From positions 1 to 64,000 of the forward strand of contig CAIJXV010000066.1 in NCBI GenBank assembly GCA_903824675.1: a stretch of 64,000 bases of DNA, in the 5' to 3' direction. Source of the DNA: an uncultured bacterium. GTDB taxonomy: Bacteria; Verrucomicrobiota; Kiritimatiellia; CAIKKV01; CAIJXV01. The position numbers and the translations under genes were made by a program. The notes under the pieces are model-generated. The model was not told the DNA's origin. It saw nothing but the letters and a program-made list of their open reading frames with translations, and searched no databases. Below, piece after piece: positions 25,900-34,794 of the stretch; position 1 is the first letter of the stretch; each line of letters starts with the position of its first letter.

Positions 25900-28826
25900 T
25901 GTAACTCTCCTTTTGTAACGATTTGTTCAAACAGGTCATGCGTGTAGAAATAAGCCATATCCCTTAAGTCGCTATGGAGCCAGCGGTCGTTATAAGGTGC
26001 GGCACTTCTTCCCCAGCCATTCGGTTTATGGTCATTAGCGTTGTAGTTCCGATTGAGGTCAGGGAGGAGAATGTTCTGCACTCCAGCTGCGTACGAAAGG
26101 GCTGGTACACCTCGCGCAATAATGTCATTGGCGGCCTGCGCGGAGATGTTCGAGGAGAACATGGTCATCGGTTCCTGCCAGAAAACGGCATTCGTTCGCA
26201 GAGTGTCGTCGCTGGCGATATTTGCGTCCGCCATTGTGTAATTGTGTACCCAATCATCACCTTCCCAATGTCCTGCAAACCCCCATCCCGCCCAATCCGT
26301 GCCTCCGGGGCCGCCGCGTCCCTTGAACATCTCCTGCTTTTGCCAAGCGTGCCTTTCTAAATGGAAAGGGATAATGCCACCGGAAAACGGTGACGGTGTT
26401 CCTGGGTATACTTCAAAAACTTCGTCGCCGGAAGAATAGAAGTTGTATGCCACGGATAAAACGGAAGGGAAACGGTCCTGCCACGTTAATTTGATTCGAT
26501 CATCCGGAGACGAAAACAATTTAAACCAAGTTGAGCACCAAGTGTTTGAGTTGTAATCGGCCCATGCCGAGTGAAGCATATAGTTATCTCGGGTCGTTAT
26601 ATTGAATGCCGTCGGGTCGTAACTTTCTGTCGCTACCGCGGCGTCGAGCATGAAATACTTGTTCACGCTTAGACTGTAGTCTTGAATCGCACCCGACACA
26701 ACCATGTTGCCTAGGCTGTGTGCCAGGATGATCGTCTCACCCGTAATATCGTGAAGTTGCGCATTGAAATTTGATGCCACGCTCAATGCGTTTGCTGCGT
26801 TTTCCTGGTAGTGAAGTGCATTGAGCATGCCGATGTCACCCTCCCATGTCATGCCCCAAAACCTGGACTGTGAGCCGGATTGATAAAGTCGCTTGAAAAT
26901 CTCTGCGTTCCAGCCACGCGCCGATTCTGCTGTAACATTGAACCCATGCATGAAAAAAACATTCTTACCGTTGGATAGCGAATCTGGATTGTTCACGGGT
27001 TCATTTGTCGAGGTTGGCTGTCCACCACTTGGCCGCAAGTTAATCCAACGATACATCTTCTCGATGTCGTCGATGCAAAGCGGCATTTCTTTCTTAAATA
27101 TCACTGAGCCATCTTTCCAGATTTCCAGAACAAGGGGGGATGTCGTCGGCCCCGAACCTTCCATCAGCAGGATGCCTTTATTTGCGTTATTTCTGATCTT
27201 ATCGAGAAAATCGTTGGAAAGCAGTGTTCCGGAACGGGTGATTTCAAAAGTGCCCGCTTCGTAAGAGTTCTGATTGAATAACGGGCCGTAGGTCTTGCCT
27301 GCGGAAATTAAAAAACTTCCGGCTTGGTCTTTGCTCAGGTCCGTATAGACCGCCCTGACCGCGCTGTTGGACTGGGAAAGTTTGTATTGAACCGTGCGGC
27401 TTGGTGGAAGAAGGGTGAGTGCCTGATTGAGATCCAGCCAGATCGGGAAGAAATCCAGCAAATCGCAACGACCGTCAATTCCGTCATTGCTGTAATCGGC
27501 GGGTGAGGTGCCCCAGTTCCAGTGTCCCGGCTGATCGCTATCATCCTCGGCTATGTCTCCGACATCGTTGTCGTCGTTGATCCAAAAGCGAAAAGGATTA
27601 TTGGTTGTGGCCTTGTTCTGGTCTGCGTCGTTGATTGTTCGGTCGTGATTCCAGTCCGGAACCATATCCATTTTTATCATGCACAAATTGATTCGTTCCA
27701 TCGAGCGCCAGCGAGTGCCGCCATCGGTGGACCAATCGATGCGGATGGAATCTCCGGCGCCGGATCGGATCATTTCCAGATATATTGTCCATTCAAATGA
27801 GTCGGGGGTTAGCCCCAGTTCTTGGGCTGAGTAGGTACCCGGTGGCAGATAATCTCCACCGAGGGTGAACGGTAGCCCGTTACGTAAAGCTTGCGCGCTT
27901 TTTAGCCACAAGCGCAGGGCGCCGGGGCCGGGTTGGAAGTCGCTACCGGGGGTAGGAAGAATAACATCCAACGGATCGGATGCGGTATAGACGATACGGA
28001 AGAGAAAAGTGCCTGGGTCTTCGATAGGAGGGAGCAGAATATTCAAGGCAGGAAAGAAATCGCCCGGGGTTTTGTCATCGGAATTGCCGGCGATTCCGTC
28101 GATGTTGAATCCATCGGCGAAATCGGGGATGCAATCCGTATCGGCATCCTGCACATGCGGTAACACCCAACGGGTTTCAACCAGCCGTAGGTAGGCATTA
28201 AAATCGGCGCGGAAAAAAGTTTGAGTGGTCAGGCATGTGTGAGGCAGGAGAGGGGGCGGGGCTGGGGACTGGCTATCGCATATTTCGCCGGGTTCGAAAT
28301 CACCCAGGGACCCAACCAGAACACGCACGATTTCGTTGCTGACGCCTTGTGGGCTATACCAGACCGTTTGGGTCGGCGTTTGGAAAACAATCCGGTTCTG
28401 GAGGAACCAATGAAACGCCCCCCATCGATCCGAATTGGTTCGAATGCCGGACATCCAGCCCACCTCATTCTGGATCTGGTTGGTTGAAATCACCCCCCGA
28501 GTCTGGGATCCGGTGGCCGCAACCCACGCGGAGAGGGGGTCTGGTTGCTGCCACGCGAGTCCTGTTTGGAGGACACATTCGACCGTATTGGTGATGACCG
28601 GGAAGGGGCCCACAATACCGGTCAACTCTTGTGCGCCCCTGCGAATTGAGACGGCAGAAAGCGGCGAGGAGGCCTCGATGGCGACCGGCCGGATGTGTCG
28701 GTTAAAGGGATAATAGTTGGTGATTTCGGCTTGAATCATAGGTGCAAAGCCCACCATTGCTCCAAACAGCAACGGGTACAGGAATACCTGGCGAGCGATA
28801 AACGGATGGAGGATGATTGTTTTCAT
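25896..28826 (-). CDS. Large secreted protein with a C-terminal alpha/beta-hydrolase domain
   Basis: The 976-residue protein has a signal sequence at the start (hydrophobic run FLYPLLFGAMVGFAPMIQA). The first half has beta-rich, Asp-rich segments (DADTDCIPDFADGFNIDG, DWNHDRTINDADQN) of the calcium-binding TSP3/dockerin type. The last 350 residues form an alpha/beta-hydrolase: VFFMHGFNVTAESARGW (oxyanion strand) and ILAHSLGNMVVSG with the Ser nucleophile in SLGN. It is likely exported and may act on lipids or esters. The middle gene of three in the AT-rich minus-strand operon; it overlaps the following gene by four bases. Confidence 0.8.
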   Translation of the reverse strand: MKTIILHPFIARQVFLYPLLFGAMVGFAPMIQAEITNYYPFNRHIRPVAIEASSPLSAVSIRRGAQELTGIVGPFPVITNTVECVLQTGLAWQQPDPLSAWVAATGSQTRGVISTNQIQNEVGWMSGIRTNSDRWGAFHWFLQNRIVFQTPTQTVWYSPQGVSNEIVRVLVGSLGDFEPGEICDSQSPAPPPLLPHTCLTTQTFFRADFNAYLRLVETRWVLPHVQDADTDCIPDFADGFNIDGIAGNSDDKTPGDFFPALNILLPPIEDPGTFLFRIVYTASDPLDVILPTPGSDFQPGPGALRLWLKSAQALRNGLPFTLGGDYLPPGTYSAQELGLTPDSFEWTIYLEMIRSGAGDSIRIDWSTDGGTRWRSMERINLCMIKMDMVPDWNHDRTINDADQNKATTNNPFRFWINDDNDVGDIAEDDSDQPGHWNWGTSPADYSNDGIDGRCDLLDFFPIWLDLNQALTLLPPSRTVQYKLSQSNSAVRAVYTDLSKDQAGSFLISAGKTYGPLFNQNSYEAGTFEITRSGTLLSNDFLDKIRNNANKGILLMEGSGPTTSPLVLEIWKDGSVIFKKEMPLCIDDIEKMYRWINLRPSGGQPTSTNEPVNNPDSLSNGKNVFFMHGFNVTAESARGWNAEIFKRLYQSGSQSRFWGMTWEGDIGMLNALHYQENAANALSVASNFNAQLHDITGETIILAHSLGNMVVSGAIQDYSLSVNKYFMLDAAVATESYDPTAFNITTRDNYMLHSAWADYNSNTWCSTWFKLFSSPDDRIKLTWQDRFPSVLSVAYNFYSSGDEVFEVYPGTPSPFSGGIIPFHLERHAWQKQEMFKGRGGPGGTDWAGWGFAGHWEGDDWVHNYTMADANIASDDTLRTNAVFWQEPMTMFSSNISAQAANDIIARGVPALSYAAGVQNILLPDLNRNYNANDHKPNGWGRSAAPYNDRWLHSDLRDMAYFYTHDLFEQIVTKGELQ

Positions 28827-28863
28827 GAAGGCCCCTGGATCCCTGCCTTGTTTGTTTAGTGTG

Positions 28864-29490
28864 TTACTCCTTGATCATGAAAAAAATACCGGATAATTGA
28901 CGTAATAGATTTTCGAGATCCACCAGATCGGCCGGTGTGCCGGGTTGATTTGTGAATACCGGAGGAGAAGGGTAAATCATCGCCCATTTCGCGAGAATCA
29001 GTCGACGGGTGTCTTCGATTGCTTCAATACCGTCCCCGGGTCTGCAGGGATCGGTTTGGGTCAAATTGATCTCTTCGTAATCTGAGAAAAGGTCATGGTC
29101 CGTGTCGGACTGAACCGGATCGCTTCCCGTGTTGAACTCGGACCGATTATCGAGGCCGTCTCCGTCGAAGTCTTCAAGCGAGGATTCCCGGATTTTAAAG
29201 AACCGAGCGGAGTCCGGGGAGGTGCCGGGGACGGTGGATACGAAGGTTGATCCAGGGCCGGCTTGGATGACGGCTGTATCCTGCCACGTTCCCGGGTTCA
29301 AATCAGGACTGGAGACCAACGTATAGGCATGGGAGGGAAGGGCATCAACCAGGATTAAATTCCATCCGTTTGAGGTTGGTTGCGGAGTAATCTGCAAAGA
29401 CATATCGCCGGAAACGGCAAATTGAAAGGGAGCTGAAATCCCGAGCAAAAAGAAACCCCATACTTTTTGTCGACTGGTAAACCGAAACAT
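28864..29490 (-). CDS. Secreted protein with thrombospondin type 3-like repeats
   Basis: The 208-residue protein has an N-terminal hydrophobic signal (VWGFFLLGISAPFQFAVSG), a beta-sandwich (WNLILVDALPSHAYTLVSS), and Asp/Asn-rich calcium-binding repeats: EDFDGDGLDNRSEFNTGSDP and DTDHDLFSDYEEINL. It is the first gene of the three-gene minus-strand operon and has a good promoter upstream. A surface or extracellular structural role is likely, but no activity can be assigned. Confidence 0.75.
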   Translation of the reverse strand: MFRFTSRQKVWGFFLLGISAPFQFAVSGDMSLQITPQPTSNGWNLILVDALPSHAYTLVSSPDLNPGTWQDTAVIQAGPGSTFVSTVPGTSPDSARFFKIRESSLEDFDGDGLDNRSEFNTGSDPVQSDTDHDLFSDYEEINLTQTDPCRPGDGIEAIEDTRRLILAKWAMIYPSPPVFTNQPGTPADLVDLENLLRQLSGIFFMIKE

Positions 29491-29553
29491 GAGCGCCCCC
29501 TTTTCCCTGCTCTTTGTTTAGTCCATGCACGACCTTTTACGGAGTCGTCGAGT

Positions 29554-29582
29554 TATATTGCCCGATAGTCTGCGATTGTCAA
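29554..29582 (-). promoter_or_regulatory. Predicted sigma-70 promoter for the 29490-24901 operon
   Basis: On the minus strand TTGACA (29577-29582), a 17-base spacer and AATATA (29554-29559) lie about 65 bases before the start at 29490. The -35 box is a perfect consensus match. Confidence 0.5.
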
Positions 29583-29609
29583 AGAAAAATATTTTGATAC
29601 TTTTTCGGG

Positions 29610-30296
29610 ATGAAAACAAAAGCAGAACCAGTCCAGGCGGTGATATTTGACATGGATGGGGTATTGACCGATTCCGAGCCTCTGATCTGCGAGTCGGCCA
29701 TGGCCATGTTCCGCGAACTGGGGTTGACGGTGCAGGCTGAGGATTTTGCACCCTTTGTGGGGACGGGTGAAAATCGGTATCTGGGCGGTGTGGCTGAAAA
29801 ATATGGTCAGGTGATCGATGTAATGGCGGCCAAACACCGGACCTATGAAATTTATCTCAAGCTGGTTCCGCTTCGATTAAAATCGTTTCCCGGCGCAGTG
29901 GACCTGGTGAAGGCCTGCCGGTTGGCGGGATTAAAGACTGCGGTGGGATCCAGCGCGGATCGGGTTAAAGTTCATGCCAACCTGGTTCATATCGAACTGC
30001 CCCCGGACGGCTGGTCCGCCGTGGTGACGGCCGAGGATGTCACCCTTCGAAAGCCACATCCGGATTTATTTTTAATGGCAGCCGAGCGAATGCGGGTGGA
30101 CCCTGGGGTGTGTGTTGTGATTGAAGATGCGCCGAGCGGGATCCGTGCGGCACGCGCCGCAGGGATGCGTTGTGTGGCGGTGGCGCAGACGTTTGCTGCC
30201 GCTGACTTGACGGAAGCCGACCGGGTCTTTACGCTTATCGCCGAGGTGCAGTGCGCTGATTTAGGTGAAATTCAAGGAGTGCCGATATGTCGATGA
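29610..30296 (+). CDS. HAD-superfamily phosphatase / beta-phosphoglucomutase-like
   Basis: The 228-residue protein has HAD motif I VIFDMDGVLTDSEP (10-23), a four-helix cap, motif II VGSSADR, motif III KPHP and motif IV VVIEDAPSGIRAARAAGM. This is the PGMB/DOG-type subfamily that dephosphorylates small sugar phosphates or isomerises glucose phosphates. Overlap of ten bases with the next gene (start 30287) indicates a shared transcript. No catalytic preference can be read. Confidence 0.9.
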   Translation: MKTKAEPVQAVIFDMDGVLTDSEPLICESAMAMFRELGLTVQAEDFAPFVGTGENRYLGGVAEKYGQVIDVMAAKHRTYEIYLKLVPLRLKSFPGAVDLVKACRLAGLKTAVGSSADRVKVHANLVHIELPPDGWSAVVTAEDVTLRKPHPDLFLMAAERMRVDPGVCVVIEDAPSGIRAARAAGMRCVAVAQTFAAADLTEADRVFTLIAEVQCADLGEIQGVPICR

Positions 30297-31243
30297 CATC
30301 GCGTGAAGTTGTTCGGCGGACCGTTCGTTTCGAGGGAGCGGACCGAATTCCCTATTATCTGCCCGCCGAATATGGTTCTGATTTCCACGAGGTCAACATG
30401 AATCCCTCGCCCGATGCCCGGTATAAGACGGGAGTGGATGAATGGGGGTGTGTTTGGGACAATATCGGGATTTGCTGGTTAGGGGAGGTGAAAGACCATC
30501 CGCTGAAAGATTGGGCGGATTGGGATCGTCTTCCGAAGCCGGACATCCGCGACCCCCGCCGATGGGCAGGGATTGAGGATGCCCGGCGTCAGGCTGGAGA
30601 TAAGTTTCTGATCGGTTATGGGATATCCCTTTATGAGCGGGTTCATTTTTTACGCGGCTTGGAAAATGCCTGGATCGATATTGTCGATTCGCCCGTTGAA
30701 CTCGAGCGGTTGATCGATTTGCTGGTGGATATGAATCTCTATGTGATCGAGCGGTATGCACAGGCCGGGGTCGATGGCTTGCACTTTTGCGATGACTGGG
30801 GTTTACAGAATCAGTTCATGATCGCGCCGGAAGCCTGGCGTCGGATCTGGAAACCGCGGTATGCCCGGATTTACCAGGCGGCGCATGCCGCCGGCCTGTC
30901 GACCTGGTTGCATAGTTGTGGCCATATTGTCGATATTCTCGATGACCTGATCGACTGCGGACTCGATGTGATTCAGATGGATCAACAGGAGAACATGGGG
31001 CTCGATGAACTCGGAAAGCGGTTCGGGGGCCGGATTACGTTTTGGTGCCCGGTCGATATCCAAACCGTCATGGCCCACGGCACCCTGGACGAGATCCGCG
31101 CTTATTGCGGACGAATGGTCCGGGTATTGGGGCGGTCGACCGGCGGATTCATCGCCAAATATTATCCCGATCCGGTTGGGGCCGGGCATCGGCCGGAAGC
31201 CGTTCGGGCAATGGCGGAAGAATTTTTGCGTTTGTGTCATTGA
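30287..31243 (+). CDS. Uroporphyrinogen decarboxylase-fold protein (MtaA/methyltransferase-like)
   Basis: The 318-residue URO-D superfamily member has AAGLSTWLHSCGHIVDILDD around residues 201-220, where His209 and Cys211 form the HxC zinc-type ligand pair seen in MtaA/MtbA corrinoid methyltransferases, rather than the arginines of true heme decarboxylases. TNQF/DDWGLQNQFMIAPEAW is also conserved in this branch. It may transfer a methyl group from a corrinoid or methylated substrate. AAGGAG lies eight bases before the ATG. The next feature downstream is the cobalamin riboswitch, which makes a corrinoid link plausible but not proven. Confidence 0.85.
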   Translation: MSMTSREVVRRTVRFEGADRIPYYLPAEYGSDFHEVNMNPSPDARYKTGVDEWGCVWDNIGICWLGEVKDHPLKDWADWDRLPKPDIRDPRRWAGIEDARRQAGDKFLIGYGISLYERVHFLRGLENAWIDIVDSPVELERLIDLLVDMNLYVIERYAQAGVDGLHFCDDWGLQNQFMIAPEAWRRIWKPRYARIYQAAHAAGLSTWLHSCGHIVDILDDLIDCGLDVIQMDQQENMGLDELGKRFGGRITFWCPVDIQTVMAHGTLDEIRAYCGRMVRVLGRSTGGFIAKYYPDPVGAGHRPEAVRAMAEEFLRLCH

Positions 31244-31264
31244 TAAAAGTAGTTCAAAAATAGA

Positions 31265-31293
31265 TTGACGGTTGTGCGGATAACCAGTAATCA
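31265..31293 (+). promoter_or_regulatory. Predicted promoter for the cobalamin riboswitch-btuB-tonB unit
   Basis: TTGACG (31265-31270), a 17-base spacer and TAATCA (31288-31293) place transcription start near 31300, just before the riboswitch aptamer. Confidence 0.5.
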
Positions 31294-31317
31294 TTTATCT
31301 GTTCTTTGACAACAGCA

Positions 31318-31462
31318 GAATGGGAAAAGCGTACGGAAGTCCGTGAAAAACGGACGCGGTCGCGCCGCTGTAACCGGCTACGAACCCCGATACCACTGCG
31401 GAATAGTCCGTGGGAAGGTGGGGCCAGGTCTGAAGCCGGAAGCCAGAAGACGTTGTTTTTCC
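31318..31462 (+). ncRNA. Cobalamin riboswitch
   Basis: The leader matches the B12-box class: GGGAAAAGC, a GTCCGTGAAAAACGGAC paired element, GCGGTCGCGCCGCTGTAACC (the usual GGTC/CCGCCACTGTAACC core), CCACTGCGG, GTGGGAAGGTG and the B12 box GAAGCCGGAAGCCAGAAGACG. It binds adenosylcobalamin or a relative in the nascent transcript. A hairpin GTCCCGTCA/TGGCGGGAC (31470-31478, 31484-31492) follows, then an intrinsic terminator at 31531-31566, so ligand binding probably causes premature termination of btuB expression. Confidence 0.93.
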
Positions 31463-31530
31463 CTTATCGGTCCCGTCACCGTGTGGCGGGACGCTCTTCC
31501 GCAGCAGAAGAGGATCCGGGAATGCCTAGA

Positions 31531-31566
31531 AACCTTCGGTTGCCTTCGGGAAGCCGAAGGTTTTTT
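31531..31566 (+). terminator. Intrinsic terminator of the cobalamin riboswitch
   Basis: AACCTTCGG (31531-31539) pairs with CCGAAGGTT (31554-31562) around a loop that itself contains a TTCGG segment, and is followed by a T-run. It lies between aptamer and btuB and fits the expression platform of a transcriptional riboswitch. Confidence 0.85.
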
Positions 31567-31625
31567 GTGCCCCTGTCGGATCTCCACGCTTGGGGAGCCT
31601 AGTAAAAAACGACAGGAGGCAAAAA

Positions 31626-33503
31626 ATGAAGCGATGTTATGGCAGATGGACGGCGATCGGATGTTTGGTTTCGAGTTTGGCGATGGCCGCTCCAGGGGAG
31701 ACCAACGTCCAGGATATTGTGGTTTCGGCTACACGGATTGCCACACCCCTTCAGGAAGTGGCCAGTTCGGTCACCGTTATCGATCGCCAGATCTTGGAGG
31801 ATCATCAGTCCGAGACCGTTGCCGATATGTTACGGACGGCCATTCCGGGATTAGATATTAACCAGGCCGGCGGGCCAGCCGGTTCAGGATCAGTTTACCT
31901 GCGGGGATCGAAGACGGAGCAGGTCCTGGTTTTGCTGGATGGGGTTGAAATCAATGATCCGATTACGCCGGGACGTGCATTTGAGTGGGCACTGCTGTCG
32001 GTCGCTGACATTGAACAGATCGAAGTTTTGCGCGGCCCCCAAAGTACCCTTTACGGCTCGGATGCCATCGGCGGGGTCATCAATATTGTCACCCGCAAAG
32101 GGTCGGGCGAACCCCAGGTGACCCTGATGGCTGAAGGGGGATCCTACGGGAGTTTCACGGAAAGCGCCGATGTTCGGGGTGGAACGGATAAGGTCAACTA
32201 TTCGGCGGGGATCCGCCATTTGGAGACCGATGGTATTTCGGCTGCGGATGAGGATGCCGGCAATACCGAAAAAGATGGATATGAAAATACGACCCTGTCC
32301 TCCCAATTAGGCTGGACACCGACGTCCGACCATTCCCTCGATTTGATGGTCCGTTATACGGATGTCTCCATGGAATACGACGATTTCTATTCCGGGGTAC
32401 CGGTGGATGCCAATAGTGTGGGTGACACGAAGAACCTTTTGGCGCGCGCTCAATTCGGACTCAAGACCTTCGACGAACAATGGAATCAAAAAATCGGATT
32501 TTCCTGGGTCGATTACGATCGAAACGATGACACGGAAATTTCAAAATCGGTGTTTAACAGCCAATCCCATCAAATTGACTGGCAGAACGATCTGACTTGG
32601 GTTGATTGGAATACCCTGACCTTCGGCGCGGATTATCAGGAAGAATCCGGGGAGTCGACCTATGAAAGCGATCTCTGGACCGAAACCTTCAACCAGAAAT
32701 CAGCCCGGATGACCGGCGTTTACCTGCAGGACGTGATTAAACCGGTGCCCGCCTTTCAGACCGCCCTGGGGGTTCGGTTTGACGATCATAACCAGGCGGG
32801 TTCGGAAGTGACCTATCGGGTGGCGCCATTGGTTACTCTGGCGGGAAGCGGAACCCGATTGAAAGGTTCTGTGGGCACCGGGTTCAAGGCCCCCTCCTTG
32901 TTCCAGTTGTACTCGATTTATGGCAGTCGCCAACTCGAGCCGGAAACCAGTTTGGGTTGGGATGCCGGTGTGGAACAGGATCTGGTCGACGGTCGGATGA
33001 CGCTGGGGGTGACCTATTTTGAGAATTCCTGGAAAAACATGATTGATTATGACTACGCTACTTTCAGTTACGCCAATATTGCCGAGGCCAGTGCGCGGGG
33101 GGTAGAAAACTTTGTCGTTTTCCGTCCAACCCAGCACCTGGATGTTCGGACGGCCTATACGTATACCGATACCAAGAACGAGACGTCCGGCGAGTCTCTG
33201 CTTCGCCGACCCCGGAACAAGGCGGGAGTTGATGTGACCTATTCCGGCATTCCAAGTTTGCGCCTTAACGCGGGTCTCCAGTATGTCGGGGTTCGTAAAG
33301 ATCAGGATTTTGCGACCTGGCCCGCGAGCCAGGTGAATTTGGATGATTATACCTTGCTGAATCTGGCGGCCGCCTATGATCTGACGAAACACTGGGAAAT
33401 CTTTGGACGTGTTAACAATGTGTTTGATACCGAGTACCAGGAAGTCTTGGGTTACGGGACGATGGGGTTGGCGGCCTATGGGGGTGTGCGGACGACATTC
33501 TAA
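31626..33503 (+). CDS. btuB: TonB-dependent cobalamin receptor, BtuB-like
   Basis: The ATG at 31626 follows AGGAGG (31614-31619), giving 625 residues; the open frame upstream lies in the leader. There is a signal peptide (cut after LAMA), a TonB box DIVVSATR (about residues 29-36), a plug domain (RTAIPGLDINQAGGPAGSGS, YLRGSKTEQVLVLLDGVEIN, VLRGPQSTLYGSDAIGGVIN) and a 22-strand barrel ending YGGVRTTF with a terminal Phe, the outer-membrane insertion signal. The riboswitch upstream strongly supports B12 or cobinamide uptake as the function. tonB follows 82 bases later. Confidence 0.93.
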   Translation: MKRCYGRWTAIGCLVSSLAMAAPGETNVQDIVVSATRIATPLQEVASSVTVIDRQILEDHQSETVADMLRTAIPGLDINQAGGPAGSGSVYLRGSKTEQVLVLLDGVEINDPITPGRAFEWALLSVADIEQIEVLRGPQSTLYGSDAIGGVINIVTRKGSGEPQVTLMAEGGSYGSFTESADVRGGTDKVNYSAGIRHLETDGISAADEDAGNTEKDGYENTTLSSQLGWTPTSDHSLDLMVRYTDVSMEYDDFYSGVPVDANSVGDTKNLLARAQFGLKTFDEQWNQKIGFSWVDYDRNDDTEISKSVFNSQSHQIDWQNDLTWVDWNTLTFGADYQEESGESTYESDLWTETFNQKSARMTGVYLQDVIKPVPAFQTALGVRFDDHNQAGSEVTYRVAPLVTLAGSGTRLKGSVGTGFKAPSLFQLYSIYGSRQLEPETSLGWDAGVEQDLVDGRMTLGVTYFENSWKNMIDYDYATFSYANIAEASARGVENFVVFRPTQHLDVRTAYTYTDTKNETSGESLLRRPRNKAGVDVTYSGIPSLRLNAGLQYVGVRKDQDFATWPASQVNLDDYTLLNLAAAYDLTKHWEIFGRVNNVFDTEYQEVLGYGTMGLAAYGGVRTTF

Positions 33504-33585
33504 TCACGACGGGCTCGCCTTCGTTTGCCGAGTATGACCGGGCGTGCGACTCGCATGGCCATCATGGAGTGATAGGGGAACAGCG

Positions 33586-34362
33586 GTGAAAACAATCGGT
33601 GTATGGACCGGCCAGATGGATAAATCCGGCGTGCGCTCGCCTCGATGGGGGCGCGCGATGTGGGTGTCGGCTGCAATCCATGTCGTCGGAGTGGCTCTCT
33701 TATACCGGATGAGGTGGGGCGATGCCCCGGAGCCTTCGTCGACCCCGGTCACCGTGTTCCCCGTTTCCTGGGTTTCGCCCGCCCCGATAGCCCCGCCGGT
33801 GCGGGTTCTGCATACGGAACGCCCGGTCGAATGGACTCCTGAACGGGCCTTGCCAACGCACTCCCCGATTGTAGCGGAGGTGCCCCCGGCGGCGCCGGAT
33901 ACTCCTTTGGCCGAACCTTCGTCGATCCGTCCTGCACCACGATCCATGGACTATTCCCTGGTGATCCCCGATCAGTTTGCGATTTCATCCGGTGAAGAAA
34001 GGGGAGGGGGCGTTGCCTCTGAGCTTCCCCAGAGAGCGGAGGGAGAATCGCCCCGGGTCGGATCGGTTGGGGCTCACCCGCTGACGGATATTCGGCCCCT
34101 TTATCCACGTAACGCCCGGCGAGAGGGGTTGGAAGGGGTGGTGACAATTCAGGCTAAAATTGGAGAGAAAGGCGACGTCGAAGGGGTCGAAGTGCGCGAA
34201 TCCAGCGGAGTCACCAGTTTGGATGAGGCTGCGCTGACGGCGGTCCGGAGGGCGTCTTTCAAGCCGGCCATCCAAGGGGGGCGACCGGTCCCGAGTCTGG
34301 CCTCCCTCCGATTCCGTTTTCAATTGACGGATCTCCAGTCTTCTAGCCCTGATTTGCCCTGA
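33586..34362 (+). CDS. tonB: TonB-like energy transducer
   Basis: Starting at GTG 33586, which has AGGGGA upstream, the protein has 258 residues. An N-terminal TM helix (AMWVSAAIHVVGVALLYRM) is followed by a proline-rich spacer across the periplasm and a C-terminal TonB domain (LYPRNARREGLEGVVTIQA, VEVRESSGVTSLDEAALTAV, FKPAIQGGRPV). It passes energy from an ExbB/ExbD complex to the receptor. No exbBD pair adjoins it; the only pair in the window is at 42751-43832, with its own different partner. Confidence 0.9.
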   Translation: MKTIGVWTGQMDKSGVRSPRWGRAMWVSAAIHVVGVALLYRMRWGDAPEPSSTPVTVFPVSWVSPAPIAPPVRVLHTERPVEWTPERALPTHSPIVAEVPPAAPDTPLAEPSSIRPAPRSMDYSLVIPDQFAISSGEERGGGVASELPQRAEGESPRVGSVGAHPLTDIRPLYPRNARREGLEGVVTIQAKIGEKGDVEGVEVRESSGVTSLDEAALTAVRRASFKPAIQGGRPVPSLASLRFRFQLTDLQSSSPDLP

Positions 34363-34506
34363 TCCCAGAACCGGATGTCAGACCTATTTGGGAGAAACCG
34401 GGGAAAGACATCGATTATTCTTGTAAATTGAGAGGGGCGGGAGTCACCCCGACCCCTCAAAACGTGATAAATATACCGACTTTTACCCAGATGGGGCTTC
34501 GCCCAC

Positions 34507-34674
34507 AACCCGATTTCCCGTTGTTGTGGGCCGGGCCTCTGTGCCCGGCGTCCGCGGATCCAGCCCGCTCCCTCTCCAGCCGCCCGCCATAGAAGGGCGG
34601 GCCGACATCGATTGAAAACGGTTGGTGTAAATGCCCTTTAGGCGGTTTCTGTGCACCGAATCGCAGATGCGCCC
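34507..34674. mobile_element. Second MITE copy, left end missing
   Basis: About 168 bases are clearly homologous to the MITE at 19812-20011: CCGTTGTTG, the GCCGGGC/GCCCGGC hairpin, GATCCAGCCCGCTCCCTCTC, TTAGGCGGTTTCTGTGCACC and the 21-bp right end at 34654-34674 are all shared, with an internal deletion near 34596. The left inverted repeat is replaced by a GGGGCTTCGCCC palindrome at about 34495-34504. No target duplication is evident. It lies in the 432-base gap between tonB and rpoD. Confidence 0.85.
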
Positions 34675-34699
34675 TCCGCAGGAAAAAGTAAAAAAAGAT

Positions 34700-34727
34700 T
34701 TGATTTAATAAACTGATATGTTATAAA
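34700..34727 (+). promoter_or_regulatory. Predicted promoter upstream of rpoD
   Basis: TTGATT (34700-34705), a 16-base spacer and TATAAA (34722-34727) lie in an AT-rich stretch directly after the MITE copy, about 70 bases before the ATG at 34795. Confidence 0.4.
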
Positions 34728-34794
34728 TAGCCCCTCTTTTGTTAAAATTATAGACATTGACAAACGCAATTCACGGATCGGAGAGGGTGTTTAC

